DNA of 5,751 nt from Actinomycetota bacterium (GTDB lineage: Bacteria; Actinomycetota; Actinomycetes; Actinomycetales; Microbacteriaceae), in NCBI GenBank assembly GCA_009703845.1, contig WLFI01000053.1, forward strand, positions 1 through 5,751. Reading direction: 5' to 3'. The position numbers and the translations under genes are program-made. Shown here piece by piece: positions 1-5,751 of this stretch. The notes under the pieces are model-generated. The model saw only the letters and a list, made by a program, of their open reading frames with translations. It ran no database searches and was not told the origin of the DNA. Positions within the stretch are counted from its first letter, which is position 1. Each line of letters opens with the position of its first letter.

Positions 1-2616
1 CTGCGCATTCCTTACGAGCCGATTCGCTGGGCTACCGACTTTGATGCAAACGACGTGGATGACCGCTCAAAGACCGCTCGCATTCAAGAACTGATCAACG
101 CGTACCGTGTTCGCGGTCACCTTATGGCCGACGTTGACCCGCTTGAGTACCAGCAGCGCAGTCATCCAGACCTAGACGTGCTAACCCACGGACTCAGCCT
201 GTGGGACCTGGACCGAACCTTTAAAACCGGCGGATTTGGTGGCAAGCCAAAGGCTCAGCTGCGCGACACCCTAAAGATTTTGCGTGACTCCTACTGCCGC
301 ACCGTGGGCATCGAGTACATGCACATTCAAGACCCAGCGCAGCGCAAGTGGTTCCAAGACAAACTTGAGCGCCCATACGTCAAGCCTTCGCGCGAGCAGC
401 AGCTGCGCATCCTAGAAAAATTAAACGAGGCCGAAGCTTTCGAAACGTTCTTGCAAACCAAGTTCGTTGGCCAAAAGCGTTTCTCGCTTGAGGGTGGCGA
501 ATCGACCATTGCGGCACTTGACGCGATCATCACCGAGGCGGCTCAAAAGGGCCTACGCGAGGTAGCCATCGGCATGGCGCACCGTGGGCGCCTTAGCGTT
601 CTGACCAACGTCGCGGGCAAAACCTATGGCCAAGTTTTCAAGGAGTTCGAAGGCAACACCGATGGCAAGTCGGTTCAGGGTTCTGGTGACGTCAAGTATC
701 ACCTGGGCACCGACGGAACTTTTCAGGCGCCAGACGGTTCGCAGATTCGAGTAACTCTTGCTGCCAACCCTTCGCACCTCGAAGCGGTGAACCCGGTTCT
801 CGAAGGCATCGTTCGAGCCAAGGTTGACAGCATCAACGGCATTCCGAACGATGAGTTTCCGTTCTTGCCAATCTTGATTCACGGTGACGCTGCGTTCGCC
901 GGGCAGGGCGTAGTTCCAGAAGTTCTGAACATGTCGCAGCTTCGCGGCTACAAGGTCGGTGGCACGATCAACATCGTGATCAACAACCAGGTTGGTTTCA
1001 CCACTCCCCCTTCAGAGTCGCGCTCGATGACCTATTCGACCGACATCGCCAAGGGTATTCAGGCACCGATTTTCCACGTGAACGGCGATGATCCAGAGGC
1101 AGTTGTTCGAGTCGCTCACCTGGCCTTTGAGTTCCGCGAAGAATTCAAAAAAGACGTGGTCATTGACCTCGTGTGCTACCGCCGTCGCGGCCACAACGAA
1201 GGCGATGACCCGTCGATGACCCAGCCACTGATGTACAACCTGATCGAAGCCAAGCGCTCGGTTCGCACGCTGTATGTTGAGTCACTGGTCGGCCGTGGTG
1301 ACATCACCCGCGAAGAATACGAAGCCGCCAACGAAGCGTTCCAGGCCAAGCTCGAGAGCGCATTCGCTGAGGTTCACGAAGCCATGAGTCAACCGGTCGA
1401 GCTGATTCCGCGCCCAGTCGGCATCGGAACAACCGCTTCAGACCACCCGACCATCGCTCACGCAACCGCGATCGACCGTTCGGTTGTCGAAAGAATTGGT
1501 GACGCACACGGCAACCTGCCGCCAGGCTTCACCGTGCATCCAAAGCTTCAACAACTATTGCAAAAGCGACAAGAGATGGTTCGCGAAGGCGGCATCGACT
1601 GGGGCTTTGGCGAGTTGCTGGCGTTCGGATCATTGATTCTCGAGGGCAAGCCGGTGCGTTTGGCCGGTCAAGACAGCCGCCGCGGCACATTCGTGCAGCG
1701 TCACGCAGTGTTCCACGACCGCATGAACGGCCAAGAGTGGATGCCGCTGCGAAACCTCGCTGCCGGTCAGGCCAAGTTCTATGTCTATGACTCACTGCTA
1801 AGCGAATACGCGGCCATGGGCTTCGAATACGGCTATTCGGTCGAAGACCAAAACGCTCTCGTGCTTTGGGAGGCTCAGTTTGGCGACTTCGCCAACGGCG
1901 CCCAGACCATCATCGACGAGTTCATCTCTTCGGCCGAACAAAAGTGGGGTCAGCACTCGGGTGTTGTCTTGCTTCTGCCACACGGTTATGAAGGCCAGGG
2001 CCCTGACCACTCTTCGGCTCGCATCGAGCGCTACCTGCAGCTTTGCGCCGAGAACAACATGACCGTTGCTCAGCCTTCGACTCCGGCCTCGCACTTTCAC
2101 CTGCTACGTCGCCAGGCCTACGCCTCGCCTCGTCGCCCACTCGTGGTTTTCACGCCAAAGTCGATGCTTCGCCTAAAGGCTGCGTCTTCTTCGGTCGAAG
2201 ACTTCACCAACGGAACCTTTATGCCGGTCATCGATGACCAGCAGGGACTAGACAAAAACGCCGTTAAGCGCGTGCTGTTCTGCTCGGGCAAGGTTTATTG
2301 GGATCTACTGGCCGAGGCTCAAAAGCGCGGGGATGGCACGACCGCAATCGTACGCGTCGAGCAGCTTTACCCAACCCCGGTTGACGAGATCAAGCAGGTT
2401 TATGCCGGTTACCCGAATGCCGAGTTGGTTTGGGTTCAGGACGAACCTGCAAACCAGGGTCCATGGACCTACATCGGACTGTTCTTGCCTAAGTACATGG
2501 ACGGCCAGGTTGCCAAGTTGGTCTCACGCCCGGCATCGGCATCGCCATCGACCGGTTCGGCAAAGCGTCACGCCGTTGAACAGGCTGACCTCATCGCCAG
2601 AGCATTCGACGCCTAA
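1..2616 (+). CDS. kgd: Multifunctional 2-oxoglutarate decarboxylase/dehydrogenase E1 (Kgd/SucA type), 5'-partial
   Basis: Thiamine-diphosphate (ThDP) enzyme that decarboxylates 2-oxoglutarate in the TCA cycle. In actinobacteria Kgd fuses an E2-like succinyltransferase domain to the E1 part. The frame is open from base 1 with no stop, so the gene starts upstream; the GTG at 55 is internal. Visible are 871 codons, against about 1230 in Mycobacterium Kgd, so roughly 350 residues including the E2-like domain are missing. In order: linker with PYEPIRW (codons 5-11) and a helical segment with INAYRVRGHLMAD; the E1 domain with AHRGRL (His at 580-582), NPSHLEAVNPV, and the ThDP motif from GDAAFAGQG (883 on) to NN (982-987); YRRRGHNEGDDPS; the transketolase-like pyrimidine-binding domain from WGFGELLAFGS (about codon 533), with GQDSRRGTFVQRHAVFHDR and FTPKSMLR; and the C-terminal domain with VRVEQLYP and EPANQGPW. 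It ends in TAA, 2 bp before the next gene, so cotranscription is likely. A plain SucA is excluded only by family resemblance, since the E2-like part is not seen. Confidence 0.95.
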   Translation: MRIPYEPIRWATDFDANDVDDRSKTARIQELINAYRVRGHLMADVDPLEYQQRSHPDLDVLTHGLSLWDLDRTFKTGGFGGKPKAQLRDTLKILRDSYCRTVGIEYMHIQDPAQRKWFQDKLERPYVKPSREQQLRILEKLNEAEAFETFLQTKFVGQKRFSLEGGESTIAALDAIITEAAQKGLREVAIGMAHRGRLSVLTNVAGKTYGQVFKEFEGNTDGKSVQGSGDVKYHLGTDGTFQAPDGSQIRVTLAANPSHLEAVNPVLEGIVRAKVDSINGIPNDEFPFLPILIHGDAAFAGQGVVPEVLNMSQLRGYKVGGTINIVINNQVGFTTPPSESRSMTYSTDIAKGIQAPIFHVNGDDPEAVVRVAHLAFEFREEFKKDVVIDLVCYRRRGHNEGDDPSMTQPLMYNLIEAKRSVRTLYVESLVGRGDITREEYEAANEAFQAKLESAFAEVHEAMSQPVELIPRPVGIGTTASDHPTIAHATAIDRSVVERIGDAHGNLPPGFTVHPKLQQLLQKRQEMVREGGIDWGFGELLAFGSLILEGKPVRLAGQDSRRGTFVQRHAVFHDRMNGQEWMPLRNLAAGQAKFYVYDSLLSEYAAMGFEYGYSVEDQNALVLWEAQFGDFANGAQTIIDEFISSAEQKWGQHSGVVLLLPHGYEGQGPDHSSARIERYLQLCAENNMTVAQPSTPASHFHLLRRQAYASPRRPLVVFTPKSMLRLKAASSSVEDFTNGTFMPVIDDQQGLDKNAVKRVLFCSGKVYWDLLAEAQKRGDGTTAIVRVEQLYPTPVDEIKQVYAGYPNAELVWVQDEPANQGPWTYIGLFLPKYMDGQVAKLVSRPASASPSTGSAKRHAVEQADLIARAFDA

Positions 2617-2618
2617 AC

Positions 2619-3227
2619 ATGAACACACCTGAGACATCAGTTCGCATCGTCATCCTCGGCGACGCGCTTGCCTCGGCCTCGGGTGACCCGAAGGGCATGG
2701 GTTGGCTTGGTCGAGTTATGGCGAGAACGCCGGTCGAACATCCGCAAATTGATGTTTTTGCACTGCCAAACCCAGGTGAAACCACGGCCGGTCTAGCCGC
2801 GCGCTACGCCAGCGAAGCTCAAAGCCGCTTCTCGCCTGACGCCGAAAACCGATTGATTTTGGTATTGCCGAACTCAGACCCATCGGCGGGGTTGTCGATT
2901 TCGCGGTCGAGACTGAACATTGCCACCGTGCTTGACGAAGCCAAGCGAGCCGGAATCGAGTGTTTTGTGGTTGGCCCAACACCGCACCGCAACCCAGAGC
3001 TCAACTCTGAAATCGAACATCTGGTTGCTGGGTTTGAAGATGTTTGCTCGCGACGCGGAATACCTTTTGTGGATTGTTTCACGCCGCTGGTTGAGCACGA
3101 AGCTTGGAATAGCGAAATTTCGGCATCGGCTGCCGGGCGACCAGGGCAAATCGGGCACGGATTAATTGCGTGGTTGATTTTGAACCGCGGTTGGTACGAG
3201 TGGCTAGGGCTGCCAGTACCCGATTAG
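2619..3227 (+). CDS. SGNH/GDSL-hydrolase-like protein, probably catalytically inactive
   Basis: A 202-aa cytoplasmic protein with no signal peptide or membrane segment. The fold is recognisable as SGNH/GDSL: first strand VRIVILGDALASASGDP (residues 8-24), then GWLGRVMARTP (28-38), a block II-like NPGET (51-55), a block III-like LPNSD (83-87), and a C-terminal helix GLIAWLILNRGWYEWL (181-196). Family enzymes use Ser in GDS(L), and Asp and His in a late DxxHP. Here the Ser position is Ala16, and the late block reads AAGRPGQ, so the expected Asp and His are Ala171 and Arg174. All three catalytic positions therefore appear to be lost while the scaffold is kept. The start ATG is 2 bp after the kgd stop and has no clear Shine-Dalgarno, which suggests translational coupling to kgd. 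The stop overlaps the convergent rsrA stop. I infer a non-enzymatic or ligand-binding role; substrate and partner are unknown. Confidence 0.8.
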   Translation: MNTPETSVRIVILGDALASASGDPKGMGWLGRVMARTPVEHPQIDVFALPNPGETTAGLAARYASEAQSRFSPDAENRLILVLPNSDPSAGLSISRSRLNIATVLDEAKRAGIECFVVGPTPHRNPELNSEIEHLVAGFEDVCSRRGIPFVDCFTPLVEHEAWNSEISASAAGRPGQIGHGLIAWLILNRGWYEWLGLPVPD

Positions 3228-3478
3228 TGGTCGGCGCGACCTGAATCGATCAGACGAATACGGTCGATGATTCTTTGGGCTAGTTCAGCCGGTGGCGCCT
3301 CATCGCAAGACTGCTTAATAACGTTGTTGAATGCGTGCTCGAAGTTGTAATCGCTCTCACAAGATTCGCAGTTGGCAACGTGAGCCGTGATGTCGACTAT
3401 CTCTTGCTCACTAAGTTCGTTGTGCAGATACTCGTGCACCTGACGCTTAGTTTCTTCGCAATTAATTTCTTCGGCCAT
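3224..3478 (-). CDS. rsrA: Anti-sigma factor, RsrA family (mycothiol-system zinc anti-sigma)
   Basis: An 84-aa redox-sensing anti-sigma factor that binds and blocks SigR in the reduced, zinc-bound state. On thiol oxidation it forms a disulfide, loses zinc and frees the sigma factor (known for Streptomyces RsrA and mycobacterial RshA). The zinc-binding anti-sigma motif HVANCESC is at residues 33-40 (His33, Cys37, Cys40), with Cys7 upstream. The spacings Cys7-His33 (26), His33-Cys37 (4) and Cys37-Cys40 (3) equal those of Streptomyces RsrA Cys11, His37, Cys41, Cys44. A further Cys58 is present, like the extra cysteine near residue 62 of RsrA. No membrane segment is seen, so it is cytosolic. The ATG shares one base with the sigR stop (TAATG), and an AGGAAA lies 6 nt upstream, so the start is secure. 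It is second in the sigR operon. The gene ends in TAA overlapping the convergent SGNH-like gene. Confidence 0.93.
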   Translation of the reverse strand: MAEEINCEETKRQVHEYLHNELSEQEIVDITAHVANCESCESDYNFEHAFNNVIKQSCDEAPPAELAQRIIDRIRLIDSGRADH

Positions 3479-4197
3479 TACTCGTTTCCTGCCTTTGCCG
3501 CCCTGGCTGATGCTTTCTTCTCTTTGGTCGGAGTGGTGTCATAACCCTCGCTGGCCGCAAAGTCTTTTAGTGCATCGAAAAGCGCTTTCTTGCCGCGGTG
3601 CAACCGGCTCATGACAGTGCCCACAGGTGTGTCCATGACATCTGCGATCTCTGCATAAGAGAGCCCTTCTACAACCGCGTAATAAACGACCATTCGAAAT
3701 TCTTCGCTCAAGTTTTGCAGTGCCTCACGAACATCCTTCGATGCCATTTGGTTCAGTGCTTCAACTTCAGCTGAGCGCTGCGGTCTCGCGGTTAGCGATT
3801 CTGCAGCCCCAATCTGAAACTCTTCGAGGTCGTCAAGACTTCCCGATCCTCGTTCTTTTAATTTCTTGTTGTACATGTTGATGTAAGTGTTTTCGAGAAT
3901 CTTCATCAACCAAGCTCGCAGGTTGGTTCCCTTTTGAAACTGGTTCCAGGCCCTGAAAGCCTTGGCGAACGTCTCTTGAACCAAGTCTTCTGCGTCGGCG
4001 TAGTTCTTGGTTTTGGTCAGTGCCGCACCGAAAAGAAGACGGGTGTATGGCAGTGCTTGCTCTTCGAATTCTTTGATTCGAGTCTCGGCTGAAATTGGTT
4101 CGTTTGATTGCGTCATTGGTTCTGAGTCTAGGGGTTTGGCCCCGACCCGAGTCATCATCGCAGTCTCGTTCAAGTTACTCCATCTCGCATCCCCCAT
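3478..4197 (-). CDS. sigR: ECF RNA polymerase sigma factor, SigR/SigH family
   Basis: Directs RNA polymerase to thiol-oxidative-stress genes (thioredoxin, mycothiol and protease systems in known relatives). The frame gives up to 239 aa. Region 2 covers about residues 45-112, with ADAEDLVQETFAKAFRAW (67-84) and NLRAWLMKILENTYIN (92-107). A linker follows, then region 4 (about 155-208) with the helix-turn-helix YAEIADVMDTPVGTVMSRLH (181-200). The tail (221-239) is rich in Lys, Ala and Thr. Candidate starts are Met1 (4197), Met14/15 (4158/4155), a TTG at codon 9 with GGAG just before it, and Met28 (4116). Starting at Met28 gives 212 aa, close to Mtb SigH, and homology begins just after it; residues 1-27 look like an optional extension. 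Both forms may be made (see the two promoters). The adjoining rsrA-type gene and the divergent aroA support SigR over other ECF groups. The coding DNA is visibly AT-richer than kgd and aroA. Confidence 0.93.
   Translation of the reverse strand: MGDARWSNLNETAMMTRVGAKPLDSEPMTQSNEPISAETRIKEFEEQALPYTRLLFGAALTKTKNYADAEDLVQETFAKAFRAWNQFQKGTNLRAWLMKILENTYINMYNKKLKERGSGSLDDLEEFQIGAAESLTARPQRSAEVEALNQMASKDVREALQNLSEEFRMVVYYAVVEGLSYAEIADVMDTPVGTVMSRLHRGKKALFDALKDFAASEGYDTTPTKEKKASARAAKAGNE
3485..3490 (-). promoter_or_regulatory. Ribosome binding site of rsrA
   Basis: The minus strand reads AGGAAA at 3490-3485, 6 nt before the rsrA ATG (3478-3476) and inside the last codons of sigR. It fixes the rsrA start. 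Together with the TAATG overlap it suggests coupled production of sigma and anti-sigma factor. It is one of only two clear Shine-Dalgarno sequences in the window. Confidence 0.7.
4112..4130 (-). promoter_or_regulatory. Putative housekeeping -10 for a leaderless short sigR transcript
   Basis: The minus strand reads TAGACT (4130-4125), fitting the actinobacterial TANNNT -10 pattern, then 8 nt, then the ATG of sigR codon 28 (4116-4114). A transcript starting about 7-8 nt after the -10 would begin at or next to this ATG, i.e. leaderless. No Shine-Dalgarno precedes this ATG. A weak -35 candidate ATGACT (4155-4150) sits 19 bp upstream. A single hexamer of this kind is common by chance; support comes from the identical arrangement at aroA and from the expected protein length. 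Confidence 0.4.
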
Positions 4198-4213
4198 TGG
4201 ATGCCGCTCTTGC

Positions 4214-4230
4214 TGGTATTTTTGTAACCA
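4214..4230 (+). promoter_or_regulatory. Putative extended -10 promoter for leaderless aroA
   Basis: TGG (4214-4216) directly followed by TATTTT (4217-4222) forms an extended -10 (TGn-TANNNT), 8 nt before the aroA ATG at 4231. The expected start point is at or next to the ATG, and no Shine-Dalgarno is present, so a leaderless mRNA is likely. No good -35 is seen at 16-18 bp, which an extended -10 can tolerate. It overlaps the start region of the divergent sigR promoter. Confidence 0.45.
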
Positions 4231-4251
4231 ATGACTTCAGAAAAGTATTCC
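4226..4251 (-). promoter_or_regulatory. Predicted SigR-dependent (autoregulatory) promoter of sigR-rsrA
   Basis: The minus strand carries GGAAT at 4251-4247 and GTT at 4228-4226, separated by exactly 18 nt. The established SigR consensus is GGAAT-N18/19-GTT, so both elements and the spacing match perfectly. The start point would fall near 4216-4220, about 20 nt before the sigR Met1 codon at 4197. The -35 element lies in aroA codons 6-7 and the -10 element lies 3-5 bp before the aroA ATG. SigR-family operons are known to be positively autoregulated, which fits the orientation. Two other GGAAT sequences on the plus strand (2952, 3057) lack a GTT at this spacing. Confidence 0.75.
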
Positions 4252-5538
4252 GAGCCTTGGGTTGCGCCAACTGTGAGCGCTCCAATTGCGGCGAGCATCA
4301 AACTGCCCGGCTCGAAGTCACTGACCAATCGCGAACTGGTTTTGGCAGCGCTTGCCGATTCGGCAACCGAACTGATCGAACCGCTGGTTTCACGCGACAG
4401 CGAATTGATGATTGCGGCACTGACTTCGCTGGGTGCTCGCTTTGAACGTCGAACCGACTCGATTCTGGTGTCGCCGATTGACTCGACAAAGGCGGCGGAT
4501 GCGGTTGCCATCGATTGCGGGCTAGCTGGCACCGTGATGCGCTTCGCACCTCCGCTGGCGGGTTTGCACGCGGGCTCGGTTGAGTTTGACGGTGACGAAG
4601 CGGCAAAGCGCCGCCCGATGGCCACCACGATTGACTCGCTTCGTGCACTCGGCGTTTCGGTAGAGCAACCGGCAACCTCGGCAGGGCGACTACCGTTTAC
4701 GGTTAGCTCGAGCGGCAGCATCCGCGGTGGTGAACTCGAGATCGACGCAAGTGAATCGAGCCAATTCGTCTCTGGTTTGCTACTGGCGGCTGCAAGATTC
4801 GAAGACGGCCTCACCCTCACGCACCGCGGCGAGCACCTACCGAGCATGCCGCACATCGAGATGACTCTCGATTGCCTTAAAAAACGAGGCGTGGATGCAC
4901 GGCAAACCGCCGAGGCAACCTGGCGAGTTGAGCCTGGCGCAATCGCCGGCGGCCGAGTGGTTATCGAACCAGACCTTTCAAACGCCGGGCCATTCTTGGC
5001 GGCAGCCATGGTTGCCGGCGGCAGCGTGACCATCGCACACTGGCCAACTTCAACCACACAGGTCGGTGACCACTTCGAGAGCATCCTGACCCAAATGGGT
5101 GCAACCGTGGTGCGCGACGAGCGCGGGCTCACGCTCAGTGCCGACGGTCGCATCAAGGGAATCGACATCGACCTTTCGATCGGTGGCGAACTAGCCCCTG
5201 TGGTTGCCGTTTTGGCAGCCCTCGCCGAAACCTCGAGTCGAATCAGCGGCATCGCCCACCTTCGCGGTCACGAAACCGACCGCCTCGCAGCCCTCACCGC
5301 AGAAATCAACCGCGCTGGCGGCAACTGTCGCGAAACCGAAGACGGCTTGGCTATCGAACCGAGCGCCAACCTGCACGGCTGCGACTGGCTCAGCTACGAA
5401 GACCACCGCATGGCAACGGCGGGGGCCATCATGGGGCTACGAGTGCCGGGCATCCGAGTTGAAAACATCGGTACGACCGCAAAGACCATGCCAGAGTTCA
5501 CCCAACTGTGGGCCAAGCTGCTCGGAGCAAGCGCTTGA
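4231..5538 (+). CDS. aroA: 3-phosphoshikimate 1-carboxyvinyltransferase (EPSP synthase)
   Basis: Joins phosphoenolpyruvate (PEP) to shikimate-3-phosphate, the sixth step of the shikimate pathway to chorismate, in the cytosol. At 435 aa it has full family length. Visible motifs are: PGSKSLTNR (26-34, with Lys29); CGLAGTVMRF (96-105), equivalent to the PEP-site GNAGTAMRP of E. coli; RRPMATTIDSLRALGV (128-142, approximately RPM...LGV); SSQF (176-179); GELAP (319-323), where Glu320 stands at the usual catalytic Asp position, as in other actinobacterial AroA; GHETDRLAAL (346-355, with Glu348 and Arg351); DHRM (391-394); and TAKTMPEF (416-423, with Lys418). The two-domain repeat architecture is complete. 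The ATG at 4231 puts PGSKS at the usual distance from the start; there is no Shine-Dalgarno, so a leaderless message is likely. sigR diverges 33 bp upstream, and its predicted SigR promoter covers the first codons. rsgA overlaps the end. The motif 95-105 differs from E. coli at several positions; I draw no conclusion on inhibitor sensitivity. Confidence 0.97.
   Translation: MTSEKYSEPWVAPTVSAPIAASIKLPGSKSLTNRELVLAALADSATELIEPLVSRDSELMIAALTSLGARFERRTDSILVSPIDSTKAADAVAIDCGLAGTVMRFAPPLAGLHAGSVEFDGDEAAKRRPMATTIDSLRALGVSVEQPATSAGRLPFTVSSSGSIRGGELEIDASESSQFVSGLLLAAARFEDGLTLTHRGEHLPSMPHIEMTLDCLKKRGVDARQTAEATWRVEPGAIAGGRVVIEPDLSNAGPFLAAAMVAGGSVTIAHWPTSTTQVGDHFESILTQMGATVVRDERGLTLSADGRIKGIDIDLSIGGELAPVVAVLAALAETSSRISGIAHLRGHETDRLAALTAEINRAGGNCRETEDGLAIEPSANLHGCDWLSYEDHRMATAGAIMGLRVPGIRVENIGTTAKTMPEFTQLWAKLLGASA
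5524..5527 (+). promoter_or_regulatory. Ribosome binding site of rsgA
   Basis: GGAG at 5524-5527, in the last codons of aroA, is followed by 7 nt and a TTG at 5535. It decides the rsgA start, since the frame has no ATG nearby. Confidence 0.65.
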
Positions 5539-5751
5539 GCTGGCTATACGAGCCAACCCCGGGCGACCACGACCTCGATGAAGACGATGTTCGCATTCGC
5601 CCAAACCCAAAGGGCAACAAGCCGCGCACCAAGATTCGCCCTGATCACAAAAACGCTCCGATTGGTTTTGTGACCGGAGTAGACCTAGGGCGCTATCGGG
5701 TTTTGCTAGTCGATGAACAACGAGACATCACCGCGACCTTGGCCAAAGAAC
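5535..5751 (+). CDS. rsgA: Ribosome small subunit-dependent GTPase A (RsgA/YjeQ), 3'-partial
   Basis: A circularly permuted GTPase that acts in late maturation of the 30S ribosomal subunit. Only the first 72 codons are in the window; the GTPase and zinc domains lie beyond it. The N-terminus resembles actinobacterial RsgA: an acidic DLDEDDVRIRPNPKGNKP followed by PRTKIRPDH (about residues 30-38), then the start of the OB-fold, GFVTGVDLGRYRVLLVDE. Mtb Rv3228, next to aroA, has the same layout (R.R...RPRTK.RP.H, then VDRGR). I choose TTG at 5535 because GGAG lies 7 nt upstream and no ATG exists in the visible frame. The start overlaps the aroA stop as TTGA (5535-5538), so translation is probably coupled to aroA. 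The call rests on the N-terminus and on synteny only. Confidence 0.85.
   Translation, partial: MSWLYEPTPGDHDLDEDDVRIRPNPKGNKPRTKIRPDHKNAPIGFVTGVDLGRYRVLLVDEQRDITATLAKE

Noticed and set aside
55..57. GTG as the start codon of kgd
   Set aside because: The frame is open to base 1, and the preceding codons (PYEPIRW) are recognisable Kgd sequence, so the true start is upstream of the window.
2952..3078. GGAAT at 2952 and 3057 (+) as further SigR promoters
   Set aside because: The next GTT is 13 and 14 nt away respectively, not 18-19, and both sites lie in coding sequence with no gene start downstream.
3183..3192. Palindrome AACCGCGGTT as an operator
   Set aside because: It lies inside the conserved NRGWY coding segment, is a single copy, and is far from any promoter. 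Chance is likely.
2619..3227. Calling the second gene an active GDSL esterase/lipase
   Set aside because: The nucleophile Ser and the late Asp and His are not present at the expected places, so only a fold-level call is supported.
3229..3241. Small hairpin GGTCG-GCG-CGACC just after the SGNH-like stop as a terminator
   Set aside because: The stem is only 5 bp, no T-run follows on either strand, and it lies in rsrA codons. It is too weak to call.
4170..5252. A 360-codon open frame on the minus strand opposite aroA
   Set aside because: Its product is low-complexity Ser/Ala/Arg-rich with no motif. It lies opposite an unmistakable aroA and also runs through the sigR-aroA gap. It is a codon-usage shadow.

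Overview
The window looks like core chromosome of an actinobacterium, most likely a streamlined member of the Microbacteriaceae. Three things point there. First, the gene set and order: a Kgd-type 2-oxoglutarate decarboxylase, a SigR/RsrA redox sigma pair, aroA and rsgA; the sigR-aroA-rsgA neighbourhood is known from Mycobacterium and Streptomyces. Second, GC is moderate (mid-50s percent by eye), lower than in most soil actinobacteria. Third, packing is extremely tight: five gene junctions, of which three overlap and one has only 2 bp between genes. The family placement is inference; the phylum-level placement is well supported by protein motifs.

Layout. Bases 1-2616 (+) hold the C-terminal 871 codons of kgd, whose N-terminal part lies before the window. 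Two bases later comes a 202-aa SGNH/GDSL-like protein (2619-3227, +) that seems to lack its catalytic residues. It meets the minus-strand sigR-rsrA operon tail to tail with a 4-base overlap. rsrA (3224-3478, -) is a zinc anti-sigma factor and sigR (3478-4197, -) an ECF sigma factor; they share one base in a TAATG junction. A 33-bp divergent gap separates sigR from aroA (4231-5538, +, EPSP synthase). rsgA (5535-5751, +) begins on a TTG inside the aroA stop region and runs off the window.

How the genes work together. kgd serves the TCA cycle and aroA the shikimate pathway; rsgA acts in 30S subunit maturation. SigR with RsrA forms a thiol-oxidative-stress switch: RsrA holds SigR until its zinc-cysteine centre is oxidised. 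The 33-bp gap and its flanks carry the most interesting non-coding signals. A GGAAT-N18-GTT element matching the SigR consensus points toward sigR and lies across the aroA start. An extended -10 for aroA lies in the gap. A second -10 inside sigR sits exactly 8 nt before an internal ATG. Together these suggest autoregulation with a long and a short SigR isoform, as described for Streptomyces sigR, but built here in a very compact form.

No RNA genes, mobile elements, CRISPR arrays or large repeats were seen. No stretch over 300 bases lacks a gene. I see no wholly new system; the regulatory architecture between sigR and aroA and the apparent pseudoenzyme after kgd are the best leads.
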